Positions 54,159 to 63,820 are shown, counted from the stretch's first letter. The stretch: 64,000 nucleotides of DNA from Kaustia mangrovi (GCF_015482775.1 NZ_CP058214.1:682001-746000), one strand, 5' to 3'. Translations and numbers: made by a program. The notes: generated by a model not told the origin, from the letters alone.

Positions 54159-54363
54159 GGGTTTCAGGATAGACGATTCTGACCCGCCCTGGCGAACGGC
54201 GCGCATGCGATTTCAACGCCTCTCGCAGCAAAGCGGGTGCGCGCCGACCTTGCCCTATGGCCTCAAGCTTGCATTTTGCCGACGCAGGCCACGATACTCG
54301 GATCGCCCACCGGCACGGACCGCCCGGACCGTGCCCTCCAATCAAACGGGGAAAACGCCTACC

Positions 54364-54756
54364 ATGTCCGTCATCAGCCACATCACGCTCGGAACCAACG
54401 ACAAGGACCGCTCGGCGAAGTTCTACGATGCCGTTCTCGGCGCCATAGGCTTCTCCAGGCTGCCCAAGCCGCCGGAGAAGCCCCTGGCCTACGAGCGCGA
54501 CGGAGGGATGCCGACCATCTATATCTACACGCCCGCCGACGGCCGGCCCGCGACCTGGGGAAACGGCACGCATGTCGCCTTCGTCGCGGAGACGAGGGCC
54601 GCCGTCCATGCCTTCCACGAACAGGCCCTGAAATTCGGCGGGATGAGCGAGGGTGAACCCGGACCGCGCGCCCATTACGGCGAGAACTATTACGCCGCCT
54701 ATGTCCGCGATCCCGATGGGAACAAGCTGCAGGCCGTCTGCTATTCCAGCGAGTAG
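54364..54756 (+). CDS. VOC (glyoxalase/bleomycin resistance fold) family protein
   Basis: A 130-residue protein of the vicinal oxygen chelate fold. HITLGTNDKDRSAKFYDAVL opens the first beta-alpha unit, and YYAAYVRDPDGNKLQAVCY is the usual end with a metal-site Glu replaced by Gln in the last strand. Substrate unknown; such proteins cover glyoxalases, dioxygenases and drug-binding proteins. The ssrA gene follows on the same strand. Confidence 0.88.
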   Translation: MSVISHITLGTNDKDRSAKFYDAVLGAIGFSRLPKPPEKPLAYERDGGMPTIYIYTPADGRPATWGNGTHVAFVAETRAAVHAFHEQALKFGGMSEGEPGPRAHYGENYYAAYVRDPDGNKLQAVCYSSE

Positions 54757-54809
54757 TGTCGCGCGGACGCCCGACGCAGCACATCGGCGCCGCCAATGGC
54801 AAAGGGGGC

Positions 54810-54838
54810 TTTAAACCGCGACGGGATCCGCCTATATT
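54810..54838 (+). promoter_or_regulatory. Probable ssrA promoter
   Basis: TTTAAA (54810-54815) and TATATT (54833-54838) are 17 bases apart, a good sigma-70-type match just upstream of the mature acceptor part of the tmRNA gene. The start of transcription would be near 54845. Confidence 0.65.
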
Positions 54839-54844
54839 GCAGAT

Positions 54845-55165
54845 GTCAGCCGACGGGCTGGCTATGGCGATAAATGGACGTTGGAATAAGCCCATCGGAC
54901 CCGGGGGCAGTACCCGGCACCTCCACCAAATGCCACCGGCCGCAGCCGGGCCAGAGGCATCTGATGGGGGTGAAACAGGATCGACGAGGGTGTAAAGAGC
55001 GGTCCTTCGCCCGGTGGGACTCGCCGTTATCGGGTCACAACAATAGTTGCCAACGACAACTATGCTCCGGTGGCCCAGGCTGCGTAATGCAGCTTAGGTA
55101 CCGAAATTCAAGTCCCAGGCTGTAGCAGGTCTGGGCGGGGTTCGGCGGGCACCTGGCAACAGAAG
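54845..55165 (+). ncRNA. ssrA: Transfer-messenger RNA, circularly permuted two-piece form
   Basis: The gene order is permuted, as in alphaproteobacteria. The acceptor piece comes first: T-arm 54901-54917 (stem CCGGG/CCCGG, loop GGCAGTA), acceptor strand CACCTCC at 54918-54924 and CCA ending at 54928. A short spacer (54929-54965) follows, then the coding piece starting GGGGGTG at 54966, whose seven bases pair with CACCTCC (one G-U). The tag frame at 55049-55087 reads ANDNYAPVAQAA-stop, so with the charged alanine the tag is AANDNYAPVAQAA. It rescues stalled ribosomes. The outer ends are approximate. SspB, the adaptor for tagged proteins, is encoded next. Confidence 0.95.
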
Positions 55166-55346
55166 CCCCCATTTTATCTCCGGGCCGCCATGTCGCGGCC
55201 CCGATTCATTCCCATATGTGCAAAAAGCACGGAAAGCCGGTTATTTCAGCCGTCTCGACGTGTAGAATGGGCGACAAGGCGATTCTGGATCGTGCCGGCC
55301 GCCGCTGAAGGGCCGGCCTGAACCCCAAGGAGTTCGAGGGCCTGAG

Positions 55347-55901
55347 ATGTCTGAGGATCTGATGCGCTACGACCTGCTCGCCCAGGATGCCCTGCGCGGC
55401 GTCGTACGGGCAGCGCTCAGGCGTGTCAGCCGGGTCGGCCTGCCGGGCGAGCACCATTTCTACATCGCCTTCGATACCAACCACCCCGGGGCCCGCCTCT
55501 CCGACCGCCTGCGCAAGAAATACCCCAAGGAGATGACCGTCGTCCTCCAGCATCAGTTCTGGAACCTGCAGGTGACGGAAGAGCGGTTCGAGGTGGAGCT
55601 CTCCTTCGACAACATCCCGGAAAAGCTCGTCGTTCCCTTCGCCTCCGTGAAGGGGTTCTTCGACCCGTCGGTGCAGTTCGGGCTGCAGTTCGAGGTCCTG
55701 GAAGCCAACGAGAATGCCGAGGGCGAGGCTGGCGAGACCGCCGGCAAGGACGAGACCGCGCCCGGCCAGCCCGCGGCGGCGACCGCACCCAAGCCTCCCG
55801 CCGCGCCCTCCGATGCGTCCGGCACGCCGGACAACGATACCGAGGAGCAGCCGGACAGCCCCGCAAAGATCGTCCAGCTCGACGCCTTCAGGAAAAAGTG
55901 A
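55347..55901 (+). CDS. sspB: SspB-type ClpXP adaptor
   Basis: A 184-residue protein of the alphaproteobacterial SspB family. The substrate-binding domain is residues 1-125 (LRRVSRVGLPGEHHFYIAFD, KYPKEMTVVLQHQFWNLQV, FEVELSFDNIPEKLVVPF). A flexible Pro/Ala/Glu linker leads to the ClpX-binding tail IVQLDAFRKK. It hands ssrA-tagged proteins to ClpXP. The tmRNA gene lies less than 200 bases upstream on the same strand, so tag and adaptor are encoded side by side. Confidence 0.94.
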   Translation: MSEDLMRYDLLAQDALRGVVRAALRRVSRVGLPGEHHFYIAFDTNHPGARLSDRLRKKYPKEMTVVLQHQFWNLQVTEERFEVELSFDNIPEKLVVPFASVKGFFDPSVQFGLQFEVLEANENAEGEAGETAGKDETAPGQPAAATAPKPPAAPSDASGTPDNDTEEQPDSPAKIVQLDAFRKK

Positions 55902-56057
55902 TCCCGATCGCCCCCCGCGCTTTGTGACTTGCCGCAAGGCGGTGCCGGGGAGTACGCTTGCAGCTTACGGGCAAAAGGGCGGCTGGAGCGTTTCCCGCAT
56001 CTCCTCGGAGGCGGAAGATGGCGCTCCGTACCGCTATCTGGCTTTATGGGGATCCTC

Positions 56058-57068
56058 ATGACGGTCGGGGTTGAACGCATCGCTCCCATGTCACGGACCG
56101 CACGCTGCACAGGGCGGGCAAGGCTTTGCGGATCGGCGCTTCTCGCGGCCCTTGCCCTGGTCTTGTGCACGCCGCCGGCCGAGGCCGGGGACCGCACGCC
56201 GGGCAGCGCCACCGTGCTCCCCCGCGCAAAGCCCGAGACGGCGGCGCTCGAAAGCAGTACTCCGACGATCTCCCCCGACGCCCCCGCCAAGGAACTCTTC
56301 GGCGCGGCGGACGGCCCGGCTCAGCTCAAGCCCAGCGCCATCGGCAGCTATGCGCGCGGCTGCCTCGCCGGCGGCGAGGCCCTGCCGACCGACGGGCCGG
56401 GCTGGCAGGCCATGCGCCTGTCGCGCAACCGAAACTGGGGCCACCCCGCCCTCATCGCCTATATGGAGCGCTTCGCTCGCGACGCGCGTGCCGACGGCTG
56501 GCCGGGCCTGCTCGTCGGCGACATTGCCCAGCCGCGCGGCGGGCCCATGCTGTCCGGCCATGCGAGCCACCAGATCGGCCTCGATGTCGATATCTGGCTG
56601 CGCCCCTCCCCCGGCCGGACCCTGACGCGGGCGGAACGCGAGAAGATCAGCTCCACATCGGTGATCGCCAGCCGCACCGAGATCAATCCGGACGCCTGGA
56701 CGACCGACCATGCGCGCCTCATCAAGCGCGCCGCCTCCTACGACGAGGTCGCGCGGATCTTCGTCCACCCGACCATCAAGAAAACCTTGTGCGACTGGGC
56801 GACCGGCGACCGCTCCTGGCTCAACAAGATCAGGCCGTGGTACGGCCATCACTACCATTTCCACGTCCGGCTCAAATGCCCGCCCGGCAGCACGGGCTGC
56901 AAGGACCAGGCACCGCCCCCGCCGGGGGACGGGTGCGACGCGAGCCTCGCCTGGTGGCTGTCGGACAAGCCCTATGCGCCGGACGACCAGAAGCCGGCCC
57001 CGCCGCCGCCTCCGATGAAGCTCTCCAAGCTGCCATCGGCCTGCCGCACGGTCCTGGTCGCCGAGTAA
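56058..57068 (+). CDS. mepA: Penicillin-insensitive murein endopeptidase MepA
   Basis: A 336-residue exported protein. The signal peptide (about residues 11-40) ends PPAEAG. The M74/LAS peptidase domain has SHQIGLDVDIWL (zinc site H-x6-D), and HHYHFHVRLKC (final zinc His in HxH). NWGHPALIAYMERFARDA precedes it, as in MepA. It cuts D-Ala-mDAP cross-links in periplasmic murein. A later ATG at 56088 is a possible start. Two ATP-grasp genes follow; no link to them is proved. Confidence 0.92.
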   Translation: MTVGVERIAPMSRTARCTGRARLCGSALLAALALVLCTPPAEAGDRTPGSATVLPRAKPETAALESSTPTISPDAPAKELFGAADGPAQLKPSAIGSYARGCLAGGEALPTDGPGWQAMRLSRNRNWGHPALIAYMERFARDARADGWPGLLVGDIAQPRGGPMLSGHASHQIGLDVDIWLRPSPGRTLTRAEREKISSTSVIASRTEINPDAWTTDHARLIKRAASYDEVARIFVHPTIKKTLCDWATGDRSWLNKIRPWYGHHYHFHVRLKCPPGSTGCKDQAPPPPGDGCDASLAWWLSDKPYAPDDQKPAPPPPPMKLSKLPSACRTVLVAE

Positions 57069-57199
57069 GCCGGCACGGGCTGCGTATTGCACGATTCTTG
57101 CATCGCAACGTGAACGACATCACCGCCGCTCGGCCCACCGGTGGGCGCCTGCCCGCCTGTGACCGACGCATTCGAGGCTCCGCACCGCCGGCGACAGCA

Positions 57200-58462
57200 A
57201 TGACCAAGCCCCCTTCCCCGACCTCGCAGAACGATACGGTGCTCCTGCTCGGCAATTACCGGCCGAGCCTCGCCGCCATCCGGGCTCTCGCCGCAGACGG
57301 ACGCCGCCTGGTCCTCGGCCTCGGCGCGAACGAGCCGGGCATCGAGTGGTCACGCCATGTGAAGGACATCTGGCAGCACCCCCGGCTCGACGAGGGGGAC
57401 GGCGCCGCCTTTCTCGCCGCCCTGAAGGCGTTCCTCGCGCAACGAAACGACATCGGCACGCTCCTGCCCGTCTCCGACGAGATGGTGCTCTTTGTCGCCC
57501 GGCATCGCGGCGAGATCGCCCCGCTCGCCAGGATCGCCTCGCCGGCGGCCGACATCGTGCTGGCCTGCGCCGACAAGGTGGAGAGCCTCACCCTGGCCCG
57601 CACGCATGGCGTGGCGACCCACCCCTTCGCCGTGGTCCACGACCGCGAGGAGCTGTTTTACGACGCCGAGCGCATCGGCTATCCCCTCGCCCTGCGCCCG
57701 CTCACGCCCGGCCTCAAGCTGTTCGGGCAGAAGGCCCTCATCCTCGAGGACCGGGCGGCGCTGGAGACGGCCTTTACCGCATGGCCGGCAGAGCATGCCT
57801 GCCTCCTCCTGCAGCGCTTTGCGGACGGCCAGCGGCACAATCTCTATTTCGCCGCCCGCAAGGGCGAGCTCGTCGCCTGCGTGGAAAGCCTCATCCTGCG
57901 CACCAACGCGCCGGATGGCACGGGCACGTCCGTTCTGGAGCGTACGGTCGAGCCGACGCCAGCGCTGGTGGAGGAAACACGCCGACTGACCGCCGCGCTC
58001 GACTATACGGGGGTGGGCTTCACCCAGTTCATCGTGGCGCGCGACGGCCGGAGCTCGTGCTTCCTGGAGATCGACGCGCGCATGTCGGCCAATCTCGCCG
58101 TGCCCGAACAGTCCGGCGTGCCGCTGACGAGGCTCGCGCTCGCCCTCGCCGACGGCGGGACCGCCCCCGAGGCAGGCGAGGCATTCGCCTATCGCCGGGA
58201 CCGCCTCTATGCCTGGACCTTCGGCGATCTCTCGGGGCTCAAGCGGGCCATGCTCGACCGCAAGGTCTCGCTTGCCGGCGCCCTCGGCCTGTCCGCGCGC
58301 ATCGCGGCGGCCGCCATCCGCGCCGACGGGCACCTCACATGGTCCCTCCGCGACCCCATGCCCACCGTGGCCATGTTCGCCTACGGCCTGTTCGGCATCA
58401 CGATCCCCGCCCAGATCCTCCAGGGCTCCCACCTCATCGACACCACGGCCGGCACGCTGTGA
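57200..58462 (+). CDS. ATP-grasp protein, first of a tandem pair
   Basis: A 420-residue protein of the ATP-grasp superfamily (carboxylate-amine ligase type). The N-terminal Rossmann-like part has VLLLGNYRPSLAAIRALA, then PVSDEMVLFVARHR. The ATP-grasp part has YPLALRPLTPGLKLFGQKA and the metal-binding stretch SCFLEIDARMSANLAVPE (Glu and Arg, with Asp in place of the usual Asn). The pathway is unknown. The next gene starts two bases after the stop and encodes a paralogue of similar length, so this is a tandem duplication with both copies kept. Confidence 0.83.
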   Translation: MTKPPSPTSQNDTVLLLGNYRPSLAAIRALAADGRRLVLGLGANEPGIEWSRHVKDIWQHPRLDEGDGAAFLAALKAFLAQRNDIGTLLPVSDEMVLFVARHRGEIAPLARIASPAADIVLACADKVESLTLARTHGVATHPFAVVHDREELFYDAERIGYPLALRPLTPGLKLFGQKALILEDRAALETAFTAWPAEHACLLLQRFADGQRHNLYFAARKGELVACVESLILRTNAPDGTGTSVLERTVEPTPALVEETRRLTAALDYTGVGFTQFIVARDGRSSCFLEIDARMSANLAVPEQSGVPLTRLALALADGGTAPEAGEAFAYRRDRLYAWTFGDLSGLKRAMLDRKVSLAGALGLSARIAAAAIRADGHLTWSLRDPMPTVAMFAYGLFGITIPAQILQGSHLIDTTAGTL

Positions 58463-58464
58463 CG

Positions 58465-59753
58465 ATGCTGAAGGACCACGCCGCCGCATCCTCGCCGGCA
58501 CGCAGGGACACGCCGCCCGCCCGGGGCGCAGTGTCCTTCTGCTCGGCAACTACCGGCCGAGCCTTGTCATTGCCCGCGCACTCGCCGCCGAGGACCGGCC
58601 CGTCGTGATGGGGCTCGGCATGGGCGAGCCGGGCAGCGAGCTCTCCCGCCATGTCCGCGAGGTCTGGCACCATCCCCATCCCCGCCTCGACGGCGGCGCG
58701 CCCTTTTTACGCGCGCTGCGTACGCTTGTGGACAAGCGCGGCGACATCAGCGCCCTGTTCCCCGTATCGGAGGAGATGGTCGTCTTTCTCGCCCGTCACC
58801 GTGCTGCGCTCGACGATCGGGTCGCCGTCGTCTCCCCCTCGCCGGAGGTGGTCGAGACCTTCACCGACAAGACGCAGAGCCTGGAGCTCGCCCGTTCCGC
58901 AGGGATCGCCACGGATCCCTTCGCCATCGTCCACGGCATGGATGCGCTGCGCACCGCGGCGGCGGAGATCGGCTATCCGCTGACCGTGCGCCCCCTCGCG
59001 CCGGGCCTCAGGCTCCTGGACCGCAAGGCGGTGATCCTTCAGAGCGCTGAGGCGTTCGAGACAACGTTCGGCGGCTGGCCGGAGGGCCATGACCGGCTTC
59101 TCGTGCAGCGCTTCGCGACGGGGCCGCGCCACAACCAGTATTTCGCCGCCCGCAACGGCAGGCTCGTCGCCTGCGTCGAGACCCGCATCCTGCGCACCAA
59201 TGCCCATGACGATACCGGCCTTGCCGTGCTCGGCGAAACGGTGGAGCACACGCCGGCGCTCCTTGCCGATACCGCCCGGCTCGTCGGCGCGCTCGACTAT
59301 ACGGGTGTCGGCGTCACGCAGTTCATCGTCTCCCCGGACGGCCGCCATCACTGCTTCCTGGAGCTCAATCCGCGCATCGGCGGCGCCCATGCCGCACCGG
59401 AGGCGGCCGGCCTGCGCCTGAGCCGGCTGGCGCTCGCCCTGGCAGACGGCGCGGACCCGACGGAGGACTGGCGCAGCTTCGCCTATCCGGCCGGCCTCAC
59501 CTATGTGTGGACCTTCGGCGACATTTCGGGGCTGAAGCGCTCGCTCGCCGACCGCGCCATCGGACCCGTCGCGGCGCTTGGCCGGCTCTGCCGGATCCTC
59601 GCCGACGCGATCCGCGCCGACGCCCATCTCACATGGTCGCTGCGCGATCCGCTGCCGACGGTGGCCATGTTCGTGAACGGCCTCTTCCGCGTCGCCCTGC
59701 CGCCCTGGGGCCGCCGCGAGGCCGGGGCGGACCGGTCTCCGGCAGATCCCTAG
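58465..59753 (+). pseudogene. ATP-grasp protein, second of the tandem pair, with an apparent frameshift near its start
   Basis: From residue 24 on, it matches the first copy closely: VLLLGNYRPSLVIARALA, PVSEEMVVFLARHR, HHCFLELNPRIGGAHAAPE (canonical Glu-x-Asn here). The only good start, ATG 58465, reads MLKDHAAASSPARRDTPPAR and is then one base out of frame. Adding one G to the G4 run at 58523-58526 joins it to RSVLLLG. No ATG, GTG or TTG in the correct frame precedes the first strand. Either a sequencing indel, a recent mutation or an unusual start. Its stop overlaps the converging TauE/SafE stop in CTAG. Confidence 0.78.
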
Positions 59754-60490
59754 ATCAGGCTTCTCAGGACGAGCACGAGGCCGAGCACGCCGAGGACAGT
59801 GAGCACGAAGCGCCGGAACTGGTCCGGGCTCAGTCGCCCACGCATGCGGCCGCCGATCCAGATGCCGGCATAGCTCGGCACGAGGCCCGCGACCGATACG
59901 GCGAGCTCGTGCTCCCCGAACAGCCCGATCCGCGACAACCCCACGGCCATGACGAGGCTCGACAGGGTGAAGGACAGGTTGACCGCCTGCACGAAGCGCT
60001 TCGGATCGAGCCGGAGCGCCAGCATATAGGGAACGACGGGCATCACCTGGGACCCGGTCAGCCCGTTGATGACGGCGGTCGCGAAGCCGACGGGGGCGCG
60101 CAGCAACCGTTCTGGCCCCGGCGCCAGTCGAAACTCCGGCTGGGCGAGCGCGACCGCCGCATAGGCGCCGAGCACGAGCCCCAGCACCACCGTCGCGACC
60201 GCCCCGTCGATCCAGGCGAGCAGGGCCAGCCCCGCGACAATGCCCGGGATCTGCGCGGCATAGAGCGGCCAGAACCGCCTTGCCGTCTCCTTGAGGTGAC
60301 CGGACGACAGGATGAGGAAGATATTGGCGACGACAGACGGGATGATGACCAGCGCCAGCGCGTCCTTGAGGCCGAGGGCGAGAACGAGGATCGGCAGGCA
60401 GGTCGTGGAGAAGCCGAGGCCGCTCGCCCCCTTCACGAAGCCGGCGGCGAGATAGGCCAGCGCGACAACGATGATCTGGCCTGCCTCCAA
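59750..60490 (-). CDS. TauE/SafE-family (sulfite exporter-like) permease
   Basis: A 246-residue inner-membrane protein with about eight helices. The internal duplicated motif is seen as YLAAGFVKGASGLGFSTTCLP in the first half and VGFATAVINGLTGSQVMPVV in the second, both G-x-x-x-G-rich TauE signatures. Members export sulfite, sulfoacetate or organosulfonates. With sulfotransferases elsewhere in the window a sulfur link is tempting but unsupported at this distance. Confidence 0.9.
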   Translation of the reverse strand: MEAGQIIVVALAYLAAGFVKGASGLGFSTTCLPILVLALGLKDALALVIIPSVVANIFLILSSGHLKETARRFWPLYAAQIPGIVAGLALLAWIDGAVATVVLGLVLGAYAAVALAQPEFRLAPGPERLLRAPVGFATAVINGLTGSQVMPVVPYMLALRLDPKRFVQAVNLSFTLSSLVMAVGLSRIGLFGEHELAVSVAGLVPSYAGIWIGGRMRGRLSPDQFRRFVLTVLGVLGLVLVLRSLI

Positions 60491-60511
60491 CGCCCCCGCT
60501 CCGTCATGCTG

Positions 60512-60757
60512 CTATCGGCGCCCTACCTCCCGGTCGGTGTCCCAGAAGGGCCTGTAGGCTTCCTTTAACGCCTCGTCGCGGGAAATGCCAATATCCTGAA
60601 GCTGCTCTTCGGTCATATCGAGCAGGGCGCGGCGGCTGCGGCGCCGCGCGCGCACCGTCTCGAGCCGCGCAAAGACCCCGGACATGGCAGCCTTCGGCCG
60701 GGGCGCCCAGGATGAGGTTTCGCGAATATATCCCCATATTGTATCGATTGAACCCAT
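60512..60757 (-). CDS. DUF1127 protein
   Basis: An 81-residue basic protein. The C-terminal half carries the DUF1127 motif: RRRSRRALLDMTEEQLQDIG then ISRDEALKEAYRPFW. DUF1127 proteins are small and Arg-rich; some alphaproteobacterial members bind RNA and affect phosphate, stress or growth-phase responses. The start at 60757 has GGAG six bases upstream. It diverges from the MocR-type regulator gene and shares its control region. Confidence 0.9.
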   Translation of the reverse strand: MGSIDTIWGYIRETSSWAPRPKAAMSGVFARLETVRARRRSRRALLDMTEEQLQDIGISRDEALKEAYRPFWDTDREVGRR

Positions 60758-60844
60758 TTCAGTCTCCAATTCAGGAAGCAATCATGGCAAATTGTCCCCG
60801 CATGATGTGATGCATTGACTCATCCCGATTGGCAACATAGAGAA

Positions 60845-60859
60845 TTGTCACTATGACAA
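60845..60859. promoter_or_regulatory. Palindrome covering the start codon of the MocR-type gene
   Basis: TTGTCA-CTA-TGACAA is a perfect inverted repeat and includes the ATG at 60853. Part of it, ATGACAAATTG (60853-60863), recurs as ATGGCAAATTG at 60784-60794, on the DUF1127 side. The two boxes are 69 bases apart and could be regulator binding sites for both genes. TTGACT at 60815 with TAGAGA or ATAGAG near 60838 may be the promoter, implying a very short leader. Confidence 0.5.
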
Positions 60860-62268
60860 ATTGGCTTCCAGACCTGACGCACGGCACGGGCCCCCTCTAT
60901 CTCCGGCTCGCCGACCGGATCGAGAAGGACATCGAGGCGGGCGTCCTGGCCGCGGGCGCGAAGCTACCGCCGCAGCGCAATCTCGCCTTCGACATCAATG
61001 TCACGGTCGGCACGGTGAGCCGCGCCTATGCGCTGGCCCGCGAGCGCGGCCTCGTCGCCGGCGAGGTCGGGCGCGGAACCTATGTGCTCCAGCACGACGA
61101 GGCGTCGCCCGGCACGGCCGCGCCCCTGCCGCCGTTCCTTGCCGGCACGCGCGGCCCCGCACCGGTGCCCGGCAAGCTGCGCATGGACTCCACCGCCGCG
61201 CCCGAGGTCGGCCAGACGGAGACCATCGCCCGGCTGACCGGCGAGATCGCCCGCCAGCACCCGGAGGAAAGCCTCGACTATGTGCGCGCGCCCGAGCGCG
61301 ACTGGCTCAAGGCCGGCAGCCGATGGCTGGCAGGCGACGGCTGGACGCCGGACGAGGACACGGTCGTGCCGACGCTCGGCGGACATGCGGCAATCCTCGC
61401 CGTGATCGCCGCGATGACGGTGCCCGGCGACAAGGTCGTCTTCGAACAGCTCACCTTCTCCTCCGTCGCCCGCAGCGCGAACCTTATCGGCCGACGCCCG
61501 ATGGCCATCGACACCGACACGGACGGCGCGGATCCGGAGGACTTCGAGCGGATCTGCGCGCAGCAGCATCCCAAGATCGCCTTCCTCATGCCCTGCCTGC
61601 AGAACCCCACGCTGACCGCCCTGCCGGAAGCCAGGCGCCGCGACATTGTTGCCATTGCCCGCAAATACAATGTCTGGCTGATCGAGGACGGCGTCTATAC
61701 GGCTCTCCTGGAGAACCAGCCCGTGCCAATCGCCGCGCTCGCGCCGGAGCGGACCTTCTATATTGGCAGCCTGTCCAAGGCGGTCGCTGCCGGCATCCGC
61801 GGCGGCTGGGCGGCCTGCCCGCCCCATTTCGCGCCCCGCGTACAGACCGCCTACAAGATGCTGACGGGCGGCAAACCGTTCCTGCTGGCCGAACTCGCGG
61901 CACGGCTTGTCCTGTCGGGCGAGGCCGACGACATCCGCAGCCGGGTGCGCGCGGAGATCGCAGCACGCGAGACCATGGCGCGCGAGGCCTTTGCGGGGCT
62001 CGACTTCTCCTCCCATCCAAGCGCCCCGTTCCTGTGGATGAAGCTTCCCGAACCGTGGCTCTCCGGCACCTTCAAGAACGCAGCGGCGAACGAGGGCGTG
62101 CTGATCGACGACGAGGACGAGTTCAAGTGCGGGCGCACCGACCGCACCTTCCACCGCGCCCGCATCGCCTTTTCCGCCCCCGCATCGCGCGACGGCGTCG
62201 CAAAAGGCTTCGCGAAGCTCCGTGCCCTGCTCGACAGCGGCATAGCGGGCTATGACAGCTTCGGGTAA
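60853..62268 (+). CDS. MocR-type GntR regulator with aminotransferase domain
   Basis: A 471-residue PLP-binding transcription regulator. The winged helix is residues 10-78 (GPLYLRLADRIEKDIEAGVL, LPPQRNLAFDINVTVGTVSR). A linker leads to a fold-type I aminotransferase-like domain with the PLP lysine K309 in YIGSLSKAVAAGIRGGW and the Asp motif in VWLIEDGVY. Such regulators sense PLP-amino-acid adducts and usually act on a neighbouring gene. The nearest are the divergent DUF1127 gene and fumC downstream. A palindrome over its own start suggests autoregulation. Confidence 0.92.
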   Translation: MTNWLPDLTHGTGPLYLRLADRIEKDIEAGVLAAGAKLPPQRNLAFDINVTVGTVSRAYALARERGLVAGEVGRGTYVLQHDEASPGTAAPLPPFLAGTRGPAPVPGKLRMDSTAAPEVGQTETIARLTGEIARQHPEESLDYVRAPERDWLKAGSRWLAGDGWTPDEDTVVPTLGGHAAILAVIAAMTVPGDKVVFEQLTFSSVARSANLIGRRPMAIDTDTDGADPEDFERICAQQHPKIAFLMPCLQNPTLTALPEARRRDIVAIARKYNVWLIEDGVYTALLENQPVPIAALAPERTFYIGSLSKAVAAGIRGGWAACPPHFAPRVQTAYKMLTGGKPFLLAELAARLVLSGEADDIRSRVRAEIAARETMAREAFAGLDFSSHPSAPFLWMKLPEPWLSGTFKNAAANEGVLIDDEDEFKCGRTDRTFHRARIAFSAPASRDGVAKGFAKLRALLDSGIAGYDSFG

Positions 62269-62416
62269 CGGGCCGCGCCATCGCACCACACCCGCGGGAC
62301 ACTGCGACACCTGCCCCCCTGACAAGCCGGGGTAGGCGTGCTAAGCCCATGGTCTCGCTCCCGTCCTCAGGGCGGGATCGACCCACCAGACCAGCCAGAC
62401 AGGTGACCCCCGAGCA

Positions 62417-63811
62417 ATGACCACGACGCGGACCGAGACCGATTCCTTTGGGCCCCTCGAGGTGCCGTCCGACAAGTACTGGGGCGCGCAGACCCAGCGT
62501 TCGCTGAAAAACTTCAAGATCGGCGGCGAGACCATGCCGACGCCGCTCATCCGCGCGCTCGGCGTCATCAAGCGCTCCGCCGCGCTCGCCAATATCGCTC
62601 TGGACAATATCGACCCCAAGGTCGGCGAGACCATCGCGGCCGCCGCGCTCGAGGTCGCGGAGAACAAGCTCGACGACAATTTCCCGCTGGTCGTGTGGCA
62701 GACGGGCTCGGGCACCCAGTCGAACATGAACGCCAACGAGGTGATCGCCAACCGGGCGATCGAGATGCTCGGCGGCGAGATCGGCTCCAAGGACCCGGTG
62801 CACCCGAACGATCACGTCAACCGCAGCCAGTCCTCCAACGACACCTTTCCGACCGCCATGCACATCGCGGCGGCCGAGGAGGTCGTCCACCGACTCGTCC
62901 CGGCGCTGCAGACGCTGCGCAACGCGCTCAACGACAAGGCGGAGAGCTTCAAGGACATCATCAAGATCGGCCGCACCCATCTCCAGGACGCGACGCCGCT
63001 GACCCTCGGCCAGGAATTCTCCGGCTATGTCGCCCAGCTCGACAACGGCCTGCGCCGCGTCGACAACGCGCTCCAGGCGCTCTACCCGCTGGCCCAGGGC
63101 GGTACCGCCGTCGGCACCGGTCTCAATGCGAAGCCGGGCTTTGCGGAGCGCTTCGCCGAGGAGGTCGCCTCCTTCACCAAGCTGCCCTTCGTGACCGCGC
63201 CCAACAAGTTCGAGGCACTCGCCGCCCACGATGCCATGGTGGAGATCTCCGGCGCGCTCAACACGCTCGCCGCGAGCCTCTTCAAGATCGCCAACGATAT
63301 CAGGCTCTTAGGGTCAGGCCCCCGCTCCGGCCTCGGCGAGATCTCGCTGCCGGAGAACGAGCCCGGCTCCTCCATCATGCCCGGCAAGGTGAACCCGACC
63401 CAGTGCGAGGCCATGACCATGGTGTGCACACAGGTCATGGGCAACCACGTGACCGTGACGGTCGCCGGCAGCCAGGGACATTTCGAGCTCAACGTCTTCA
63501 AGCCGGTGATGATCTACAATGTGCTCCAGTCGATCCGCATCGTCGCGGATGCCTGCGTGAGCTTCACCGACAATTGCGTCGTCGGCATCGAGCCGAACCG
63601 CGAGAATATCGCCGGGCTCATGGAGCGCTCGCTCATGCTGGTCACCGCTCTTGCCCCCCATATCGGCTATGACAAGGCGACCGAGATCGCCAAGTCCGCG
63701 CATAAGAACGGCACCACGCTGCGCGAGGAGGCCCTGCGGCTCGGCTATGTATCCGCGGAGGACTTCGACCGGATCGTGAAGCCGGAAGACATGGTCGGGC
63801 CGAAGGCGTAG
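62417..63811 (+). CDS. fumC: Class II fumarate hydratase FumC
   Basis: A 464-residue fumarase/aspartase-superfamily enzyme. The signature [16 protein letters not shown] (loop with the catalytic Ser) is at about residue 318. The other active-site regions are [31 protein letters not shown] and [11 protein letters not shown]. It interconverts fumarate and malate in the TCA cycle as a cytosolic tetramer. The class II enzyme has no Fe-S cluster. It is followed by a ribbon-helix-helix gene, a common alphaproteobacterial neighbour. Confidence 0.97.
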   Translation: MTTTRTETDSFGPLEVPSDKYWGAQTQRSLKNFKIGGETMPTPLIRALGVIKRSAALANIALDNIDPKVGETIAAAALEVAENKLDDNFPLVVWQTGSGTQSNMNANEVIANRAIEMLGGEIGSKDPVHPNDHVNRSQSSNDTFPTAMHIAAAEEVVHRLVPALQTLRNALNDKAESFKDIIKIGRTHLQDATPLTLGQEFSGYVAQLDNGLRRVDNALQALYPLAQGGTAVGTGLNAKPGFAERFAEEVASFTKLPFVTAPNKFEALAAHDAMVEISGALNTLAASLFKIANDIRLLGSGPRSGLGEISLPENEPGSSIMPGKVNPTQCEAMTMVCTQVMGNHVTVTVAGSQGHFELNVFKPVMIYNVLQSIRIVADACVSFTDNCVVGIEPNRENIAGLMERSLMLVTALAPHIGYDKATEIAKSAHKNGTTLREEALRLGYVSAEDFDRIVKPEDMVGPKA

Positions 63812-63820
63812 ATCGAAACA

